A model generated the notes under the pieces. The model did not search any database. It was not told where the DNA came from and was given only the letters and a program-made list of their open reading frames with translations. Below, one piece after another: positions 31,525 to 36,895 of a stretch of 36,895 nt of DNA. Both the position numbers and the translations under genes were made by a program. Positions within the stretch are counted from its first letter, which is position 1. Every line of letters begins with the position of its first letter. Source of the stretch: Archangium violaceum Cb vi76 (GTDB lineage Bacteria; Myxococcota; Myxococcia; Myxococcales; Myxococcaceae); the NCBI RefSeq assembly GCF_000733295.1, contig NZ_JPMI01000057.1, positions 1-36,895 on the forward strand. Reading direction: 5' to 3'.

Positions 31525-32544
31525 CTACGCGTCCAGGTGCCGGAGTGCCCACTGCGCGGCGTGGCGCACCTGCTCGCTCGGGTCCTGGCTCAGCGTCTCC
31601 AGCAGGGAGCGGGCCTCGGCCTGCTTCATGGCACCCAGGGCATACACGGCATTGCGGCGCAGACCGTCGTACCTGGCCCGCGCGAGCGGCGTCCCGGGGA
31701 TGAGCTGCTCGTACTGCTCCGGGGTGAGCGCGGCCAGCTCCATCACGCCGAGCTCCGCCACGGCCCGGGGCGAGAAACGCTCGTTGGGCGTGAAGACGGG
31801 GCCTCGGTTGAGGGGGCAGACGTCCTGGCAGATGTCGCAGCCGAAGACGATGTTGTCCATCTCCACGCGGAAGGACTCGGGCACCTCGGCGTGACGGTTC
31901 TCGATGGTCTGGTAGGAGAGGCAGGCCCGCGCGTCCACGCGTCCGTGACCCAGCAGCGCGCCGGTGGGACAGGACATGATGCACTTGCGGCAGTGGCCGC
32001 AGCGGTCGCTGGCGGGGCCGCCCGCGTATGAGTCCACCTCGGCGTCGAGGATGAGCGCGGACAGCAGGACCCACGAGCCGAAGGGCGCGGTGATGAAGCA
32101 CCCATTCTTGCCCACGTAGCCCAGGCCCGCGCGCGCGGCCCACACCTTCTCCATCAACGGGCCGGAGTCCACGCTGCCGTAGTGGTGCACGCCGGGGTAC
32201 GCCGCCGATAACAGCTTGCGGTAGGCCTTCAGCTTGTCGCGCAGAGTGGAGTGGTAGTCCCGGCTGCGCGCGTAGCGGGCGATGGGCGAGTCCTCCGCCC
32301 GGGGCTCATCCCGGTAGTAGTTGGTGGCGAAGGCGATGACGGTGCGCGCGCCGGGGAGCAGCTTGGAGACATCCAGCCGCTCGGCCGCCCGCGAGCCCAT
32401 CCAGTCCATGTCCGCGGCACAGCCGGACTCCAGCCAGCCGAAGAGGAACTCGGGAGGGATGGGCTCGGCGCGCGCGAAGCCCACCAGGTCGAAGCCGACC
32501 TGTTCGGAGAGCTGGCGGAGGTGGGCGCTGGGCAGCGGAGTCAC
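31525..32544 (-). CDS. queG: Epoxyqueuosine reductase
   Basis: A 339-residue cobalamin-dependent enzyme that reduces epoxyqueuosine to queuosine in tRNA. It has the N-terminal cobalamin domain (ARTVIAFATNYYRDEP, SVDSGPLMEKVWAARAGLGYVGKNG with the catalytic Asp), two 4Fe-4S motifs (CGHCRKCIMSCPTGAL, and CDICQDVCPLN with an additional Cys upstream) and a C-terminal HEAT-like segment RRNAVYALGAMKQAEARSLLETL ending the protein. It sits 18 bases after a cobalamin adenosyltransferase gene; QueG uses cob(II)alamin rather than adenosyl-B12, so the pair may share the cofactor pool. Confidence 0.95.
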   Translation of the reverse strand: MTPLPSAHLRQLSEQVGFDLVGFARAEPIPPEFLFGWLESGCAADMDWMGSRAAERLDVSKLLPGARTVIAFATNYYRDEPRAEDSPIARYARSRDYHSTLRDKLKAYRKLLSAAYPGVHHYGSVDSGPLMEKVWAARAGLGYVGKNGCFITAPFGSWVLLSALILDAEVDSYAGGPASDRCGHCRKCIMSCPTGALLGHGRVDARACLSYQTIENRHAEVPESFRVEMDNIVFGCDICQDVCPLNRGPVFTPNERFSPRAVAELGVMELAALTPEQYEQLIPGTPLARARYDGLRRNAVYALGAMKQAEARSLLETLSQDPSEQVRHAAQWALRHLDA

Positions 32545-32562
32545 GGTCTCCTTCCATAACCG

Positions 32563-33123
32563 CTACTTCGAGGACTTCTCCGGTATCCACTTCACGTCCT
32601 GGATGCCCGCCCGGTGGTTGGCGATGCGAGCCATGACGAAGAGCAGGTCCGAGAGGCGGTTGAGGTAGACGACGGCCTCCTGCTGGGCCTCGCCCTCGCG
32701 CAGGGCGGCGACGACCCGGCGCTCGGCGCGGCGGCACACGGTACGGGAGAGGTGCAACGCGGCGGCCGCCACGCTGCCTCCCGGGAGGATGAAGTGCGTC
32801 ATGGGCGACAGCTCCGTCTCGAAGGCGTCGATGGCCTTCTCCATGTCCGTCACCCACTCGGCCTTGAGCTGGGGGATGTGCTCGGAGGCCTTGGTGCCCA
32901 CCGGCGTGGCCAGCACCGCGCCCACGGTGAAGAGCTGGTCCTGCAACCGCAGCAGCAGCGCATCCAGGTCCGAGGGCATGGACAGGGAGCGCGCCAGCCC
33001 CAGTGAGGCGTTCAGCTCGTCCACCTCGCCATAGGCGTCCACGCGCACGCTGTCCTTGCGCACCCGGCCTCCGCCGAACAGGCCCGTCTCTCCCGTATCC
33101 CCGGTCTTCGTGTAGATCTTCAT
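32563..33123 (-). CDS. Cob(I)alamin adenosyltransferase, PduO type
   Basis: A 186-residue ATP:cob(I)alamin adenosyltransferase that makes adenosylcobalamin. The N-terminus [25 protein letters not shown] is the ATP-binding motif, followed by [43 protein letters not shown] and [17 protein letters not shown], all diagnostic for PduO/MMAB. It is the first gene of a unit with queG and an alpha/beta hydrolase. Its 5' side faces thyA across 198 bases; no B12 riboswitch was recognised there. Confidence 0.95.
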   Translation of the reverse strand: MKIYTKTGDTGETGLFGGGRVRKDSVRVDAYGEVDELNASLGLARSLSMPSDLDALLLRLQDQLFTVGAVLATPVGTKASEHIPQLKAEWVTDMEKAIDAFETELSPMTHFILPGGSVAAAALHLSRTVCRRAERRVVAALREGEAQQEAVVYLNRLSDLLFVMARIANHRAGIQDVKWIPEKSSK

Positions 33124-33321
33124 GGCCGCGCCCTTCTAATGGTTTCCAGTGCGTCACCGCCACCGGAAGGAGCCCCCAGTGTGTACGGCGGGCTCGTACC
33201 GGGTGCCTTCGTTGTGGATCCGGCATCCCCCGTGTGCCCGAATGTCGCGCGTTCCACAGCGCCTGGGCTACAAGCCCGTCCCCCCTTTGCGTCTGGCAAC
33301 GGGCGGGTGATCGATCCAACC

Positions 33322-34116
33322 ATGAAACAGTACCTCGCCCTGCTCGAGCACGTCCTCCACCACGGAACGAAGAAGAGCGACCGGACCGGGACCGGGACGC
33401 TGAGCATCTTCGGCCACCAGATGCGGTTCGACCTCACGCAGGGGTTCCCGCTGGTGACGACGAAGAAGCTGCACCTCAAGTCCATCATCCACGAGCTGCT
33501 GTGGATGCTCGCGGGCGGCACCAACGTGCGCGACCTGCAGAAGCACGGCGTCACCATCTGGGACGAGTGGGCGGACGCGGAGGGCAACCTCGGCCCCATC
33601 TACGGGCACCAGTGGCGCTCGTGGCCCAGGCCCGGCGGCGGCTCCATCGATCAGATGAGCCAGCTCGTCGAGCAGCTGCGCAAGAACCCCGATTCGCGCC
33701 GGCACATCATCAGCGCGTGGAACGTGGCGGACCTGGACGCGATGAAGCTGCCGCCCTGCCACATCCTGTTCCAGTTCTACGTGGCGGACGGGAAGCTCTC
33801 CTGCCAGCTCTACCAGCGCAGCGCGGACATCTTCCTCGGGCTGCCCTTCAACATCGCCTCCTACGCGCTGCTGACGATGATGGTGGCGCAGGTGACGGGG
33901 CTCCAGGCCCACGAGTTCATCCACACCACGGGCGACGCGCACCTGTACCTCAACCACGTGGAGCAGGCCCGTGAGCAGTTGAAGCGCGAGCCTCGTCCAC
34001 CGCCGAAGATGACGCTCAACGCCGACGTCCGCTCGCTCTTCGGGTTCAAGTACGAGGACTTCACGCTGAGCGGCTACGACCCGCACCCCGCCATCAAGGC
34101 GCCCGTGGCCGTATGA
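33322..34116 (+). CDS. thyA: Thymidylate synthase
   Basis: A 264-residue ThyA, exactly the length of the E. coli-type enzyme, making dTMP from dUMP with methylenetetrahydrofolate. Motifs are [75 protein letters not shown] (catalytic Cys in PPCH), [21 protein letters not shown] and [15 protein letters not shown]. The ATG at 33322 is chosen; a longer frame from 33139 is non-homologous. Its stop overlaps the folA start (ATGA), coupling dihydrofolate production to recycling. The 198-base upstream gap contains no recognisable gene. Confidence 0.97.
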   Translation: MKQYLALLEHVLHHGTKKSDRTGTGTLSIFGHQMRFDLTQGFPLVTTKKLHLKSIIHELLWMLAGGTNVRDLQKHGVTIWDEWADAEGNLGPIYGHQWRSWPRPGGGSIDQMSQLVEQLRKNPDSRRHIISAWNVADLDAMKLPPCHILFQFYVADGKLSCQLYQRSADIFLGLPFNIASYALLTMMVAQVTGLQAHEFIHTTGDAHLYLNHVEQAREQLKREPRPPPKMTLNADVRSLFGFKYEDFTLSGYDPHPAIKAPVAV

Positions 34117-34592
34117 GGACCGTCTCCGCCATCGTGGCGATGGCCACCAACCGGTGCATCGGCCGGGACAACACCCTGCCCTGGCGGCTGCCCGCGGACC
34201 TCAAGCGCTTCAAGCAGCTCACGATGGGCCACACGCTCGTCATGGGCCGCAAGACGTACGAGTCCATCGGCCGGCCGCTGCCAGGCAGGACCACGGTGGT
34301 GGTGACGCGCCAGCGGGACTACGCGCCCGTGGGCGTGCAGGTGGCGCACTCGCTGGAGCAGGCGCTGGAGCTGGCACGCGGCGACGAGGTCTTCATCGCG
34401 GGTGGCGCGGACCTCTACCGGCAGGCCATGCCGCACGTGCGGCGGCTGTACCTCACGCGCATCGACCGCGACTACGAGGCCGACACCTTCTTCCCCGAGG
34501 TGGACCTGTCCGCGTGGAGGCTCGTCGCCGAGGAGCACCACGAAGCCACCGCCACCGAGCCGCCCTTCTCCTTCCTCACCTACGAGCGGTAG
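34113..34592 (+). CDS. folA: Dihydrofolate reductase
   Basis: A 159-residue DHFR that regenerates tetrahydrofolate after the ThyA reaction. It shows [31 protein letters not shown] with the catalytic acidic Asp, [45 protein letters not shown] and the [20 protein letters not shown] ending. The ATG overlaps the thyA stop by four bases. Its last 13 bases overlap the 3' end of a convergent small gene. Confidence 0.97.
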   Translation: MRTVSAIVAMATNRCIGRDNTLPWRLPADLKRFKQLTMGHTLVMGRKTYESIGRPLPGRTTVVVTRQRDYAPVGVQVAHSLEQALELARGDEVFIAGGADLYRQAMPHVRRLYLTRIDRDYEADTFFPEVDLSAWRLVAEEHHEATATEPPFSFLTYER

Positions 34593-34909
34593 AGGCGGTA
34601 GAAGCGGAAGGCCTTGGGCCACTCGGCGCGGGGCTTGAAGGCGATGGCCACCTCCTGGCCTCCCAGCGCCGACTCGGTGAGGACCACGTGATCCTCGAAG
34701 GCCTTGGCCCGCTCGAACTCCTCGTCCGTCACCTTGCACACGGCCTTGTAGAAGGGCCCCGACAGCCACTGCGCCACCTCCGGCGCGTCCCGGAACTTCA
34801 GGTACGCCGCCAGGGACGCGTGCGCCGCCGCCAGCACCGCGAAGCCCGTGGGCACGCTCTCGCGGATGAGGATGTACATCTTCAGGTGCCCACCGCCGTC
34901 CGTGCTCAT
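34580..34909 (-). CDS. Small protein, weakly like peptidyl-tRNA hydrolase 2
   Basis: A 109-residue soluble protein. After a short N-terminus come KMYILIRESVPTGFAVLAAAHASLAAYL, then YKAVCKVTDEEFERAKAFED and VVLTESALGGQEVAIAFKP, the order seen in Pth2-type folds (a start strand, an A-A-A-H helix and a glycine-containing strand). The strongly conserved Pth2 catalytic residues are not clearly all present, so the match is only suggestive. It converges with folA and overlaps it by 13 bases (34580-34592). ATG 34909 is used; an ATG ten codons downstream (MYILIRES) is also possible. Confidence 0.65.
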   Translation of the reverse strand: MSTDGGGHLKMYILIRESVPTGFAVLAAAHASLAAYLKFRDAPEVAQWLSGPFYKAVCKVTDEEFERAKAFEDHVVLTESALGGQEVAIAFKPRAEWPKAFRFYRLYRS

Positions 34910-34973
34910 GCGACGACGCTAGCGGGCGAGCCTCTCTGTTGGAAACGATGAGGGCACCCTCTCAAAATGAATT

Positions 34974-34992
34974 GATTTTGATTCTCAAAATT
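34974..34992. promoter_or_regulatory. Fur-box-like palindrome upstream of the iron permease
   Basis: GATTTTGATTCTCAAAATT matches the 19-base Fur consensus GATAATGATAATCATTATC at 12 positions. It holds the perfect inverted repeat ATTTTGA-TTC-TCAAAAT (34975-34991), and a further TCAAAAT at 34962-34968 makes a second overlapping repeat with N6. It stands out as AT-rich in GC-rich DNA, 36 bases before the GTG start. Iron-responsive repression by Fur is the expected role. Confidence 0.65.
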
Positions 34993-35027
34993 GAAAAAAC
35001 GGGTGGAGGACTGGTACACCCTCGAGC

Positions 35028-36872
35028 GTGAAGCGTACCGGTCTCCTGATCCTGTCCCTGCTGCTCGCGGCGCCCCTGGCCGCCGCGGATGAGGGCGCGT
35101 CCGAGGGGCGCACCTGGCACCGTCTGGTGGGCATCCTCCAGTATCTCCAGGCCGACTACCCGATGGCGGTGGAGTCGAAGTCCGACTTCGAGCTGGCCGA
35201 GCAGCGCAGCTTCATCGCCGAGGCGGTCGAGGCGGCCGGAGACCTGGGACCCCAGGGTCAGGCGTTCCTGCCGCGCCTGAAGGAGCTCCAGACGCGCGTG
35301 GACAAGGCCGCGGATCCCGAGGGCGTCAGCCGCGACTGCGGCGAGCTGGTGGAGAACCTGGTGCTCGCCGGAGGTCTGGCGCGCAGCCCGCGCACCCCTC
35401 CGAACCTCGAGCTGGGCGCCCAGGTGTTCCAACAGAACTGCGTGGCGTGCCACGGGAAGGACGGACACGCGGACGTGCCCATCGCCGAGACGATGGAGCC
35501 CATGCCGGCCAACTTCCATGATGCGGACATCATGGCCGGGCTCACGCCGTACAAGGCCTTCAACACCGTGGGCTTCGGCGTGCCCGGTACGGCCATGCCC
35601 GGCTTCCCCACCCTCACCGAGGAGGAGCGCTGGGCCGTTGCCTTCTACGTCCACACGCTGCGCCAGCCCGCGTGCGAGGGCAACCCGCCGCGCGTGTCGC
35701 TGGAGAAGCTCGCCAACACCACGGACCCCGAGCTCGTCCAGACCCATGGGCAGGAGCACCTCGCGTGCCTGCGCCGCAAGATGCCCGACGTGGACGAGGA
35801 GCGCGGCCTGCTGGCGGCGCGGAGCCACGTGGAGCAGGCGCTGAAGCTGGGCGCCGCCGGGGACTCGCTCGGGGCACGCAACGCGCTGCTGGACGCCTAC
35901 CTGAACGGGCTCGAGCCGGTGGAGTCGACGCTGCGGGCCCGCAGTCCGGACCTGGTGCTGAAGCTGGAGAAGGCCTTCCTGGACACGCGGCTCGCCGCCG
36001 AGAAGAAGAGCCCGCACCTCCAGGACGAAGGCCGCGTCCTCCTGTCCCTGCTGGACGAGGCGCGGCGCGGCAGTGGCACCACCGCGGGCTTCGTGTCGGT
36101 GCTGTGGCTCACCGTGCTCATCCTCCTGCGCGAGGGCTTCGAGGCCACCGTCATCGTCGCCGCGCTGCTCGCCATGCTGCGCAAGATGGAGGCGACGACG
36201 TACGCCCGCGTGGTGCACGCCGGATGGAGCTCCGCGCTGGTGGTGGGCGCCCTCCTCTTCATCTTCGGCCGGCACCTGCTGGGCGGGGCCAACCGCGAGA
36301 TGCTCGAGGGCGTGGCCGCGCTCGCCGCCGTGGTGATGCTGCTGTACGCGGCCCTGTGGCTCAACGCGCGCGCCAACATGAGCCAGTTCATGGGCGAGCT
36401 GCGCGAGAAGATGAAGGGCGCGCTCGGCAAGGGCAGCGCCACCGGCCTGTTCGCCATCGCGTTTTCCGCCGCGCTGCGCGAGAGCGTGGAGACGGCCATC
36501 TTCCTGCAGGGCCTCTCCCTCGACTCGGCGTCCGGCGTGGCCTGGGGTTGCGCCGCGGGCGCCGTGGCGCTCACCGTGCTGGTGCTCTTCATCAACCGCA
36601 TGGGCTACAAGCTGCCCATGAAGACGCTCTTCAAGGCGTCCACGGTGCTGCTGGTCGTCACCGCCGTCATCCTGCTGGGCAAGGGACTGCGCGCCCTGCA
36701 GGAGGTGGGTCTGGTGCCGCTCAGCCCCATCCCGCTCTTCACCTTCGAGCCGCTCGGCATCTTCCCGGATGCCCTCACGTTCTTCCCGCAGCTGGTGCTG
36801 GCGGCCATCCCGCTCATCCTGCTCGTCATCAAGCGGCGCGCAAGCAGCACGCGGCTGGCGGACGCGTCGTAG
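35028..36872 (+). CDS. Cytochrome c/FTR1-family iron permease
   Basis: A 614-residue fusion. Residues 1-20 are a signal peptide. The periplasmic half contains a mono-heme cytochrome c domain: CVACH at 138-142 and the axial Met190 in GTAMPGF. The second half is an FTR1-type membrane domain with about seven helices and the two iron motifs, REGFE at 368-372 and RESVE at 484-488; the second has Ser in the usual REGxE position 3. FTR1 permeases move oxidised iron across the membrane, and the attached cytochrome may supply electron transfer for the oxidation step. GTG 35028 starts the gene, following a Fur-box-like palindrome. No partner lipoprotein or copper protein is in view before the window ends. 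Confidence 0.9.
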   Translation: MKRTGLLILSLLLAAPLAAADEGASEGRTWHRLVGILQYLQADYPMAVESKSDFELAEQRSFIAEAVEAAGDLGPQGQAFLPRLKELQTRVDKAADPEGVSRDCGELVENLVLAGGLARSPRTPPNLELGAQVFQQNCVACHGKDGHADVPIAETMEPMPANFHDADIMAGLTPYKAFNTVGFGVPGTAMPGFPTLTEEERWAVAFYVHTLRQPACEGNPPRVSLEKLANTTDPELVQTHGQEHLACLRRKMPDVDEERGLLAARSHVEQALKLGAAGDSLGARNALLDAYLNGLEPVESTLRARSPDLVLKLEKAFLDTRLAAEKKSPHLQDEGRVLLSLLDEARRGSGTTAGFVSVLWLTVLILLREGFEATVIVAALLAMLRKMEATTYARVVHAGWSSALVVGALLFIFGRHLLGGANREMLEGVAALAAVVMLLYAALWLNARANMSQFMGELREKMKGALGKGSATGLFAIAFSAALRESVETAIFLQGLSLDSASGVAWGCAAGAVALTVLVLFINRMGYKLPMKTLFKASTVLLVVTAVILLGKGLRALQEVGLVPLSPIPLFTFEPLGIFPDALTFFPQLVLAAIPLILLVIKRRASSTRLADAS

Positions 36873-36880
36873 TGCGTTGT

Positions 36881-36895
36881 CCCCTCTCCCTCTGG
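36881..36895 (+). repeat. Possible start of another palindromic repeat at the window edge
   Basis: The last 15 bases, CCCCTCTCCCTCTGG, resemble the first arm of the element seen at 16570, 20176 and 20312, but the rest lies outside the window. Confidence 0.3.

Noticed and set aside
33124-33321. B12 riboswitch between the cobalamin adenosyltransferase and thyA
   Set aside because: I could not find the conserved B12-box (GCCACTG-like) or a matching fold in this 198-base gap.

Overview
The window is GC-rich, densely coded DNA in which real genes end most codons in G or C. The gene families point to a myxobacterium of the Cystobacter/Archangium/Stigmatella type: a TIGR04551-like outer-membrane protein, a cytochrome c/FTR1 iron permease, a Ku protein, several P450s, an ECF sigma operon with secreted partners, and short palindromic intergenic repeats. 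This assignment is inference. I found no rRNA, tRNA, CRISPR array or intact transposase. No gene-free gap exceeds about 250 bases.

Layout. 1-3.3 kb (minus): acyl-CoA dehydrogenase, then etfB-etfA, an electron route out of acyl-CoA oxidation. 3.3-4.0 kb: small transaldolase. 4.2-5.45 kb (minus): three overlapping genes with relaxed codon use, led by a protein resembling the HYD1 type of ADP-ribosyltransferase toxin, and flanked by an imperfect direct repeat (4061-4121 and 5553-5611). 5.6-6.7 kb (plus): KpsF/GutQ-type sugar-phosphate isomerase. 6.7-8.5 kb (minus): ECF sigma operon whose secreted protein and membrane-anchored anti-sigma candidate share a domain. 8.6-11.5 kb (minus): a four-helix membrane protein with winged-helix and HEPN-like parts, and a long RluA-type pseudouridine synthase with an altered catalytic motif. 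11.5-16.5 kb: P450 remnant, P450, COQ4-family protein and divergent TetR regulator around a triple operator, then a second P450 with a STAS-like partner.

16.7-24.5 kb (minus) is a long, partly overlapping gene string: outer-membrane barrel protein, a 49-residue LptM-like lipoprotein, lysA, dapA, dapB, an FAH-family enzyme, folK and a TPR protein. It holds lysine/DAP synthesis and one folate step. The dapA-dapB gap carries two inverted copies of a palindromic repeat around five 14-bp tandem units; a third copy lies at 16.6 kb. 24.5-28.6 kb: Fpg/MutM, Ku, an M48 lipoprotein protease and a YihY-type membrane protein. 28.7-30.4 kb: a secreted protein with symmetric cysteines and a drug/metabolite transporter. 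30.4-33.1 kb (minus): cobalamin adenosyltransferase, QueG and a membrane-anchored alpha/beta hydrolase. 33.3-36.9 kb: overlapping thyA-folA, a small convergent gene, and a cytochrome c-FTR1 permease behind a Fur-box-like palindrome.

The best candidates for undescribed biology are the repeat-flanked three-gene ART-like cassette, the membrane/winged-helix/HEPN-like protein, the COQ4-P450-TetR unit, and the ECF operon with a duplicated extracytoplasmic domain. All functional statements come from reading the sequence by eye, without database searches.
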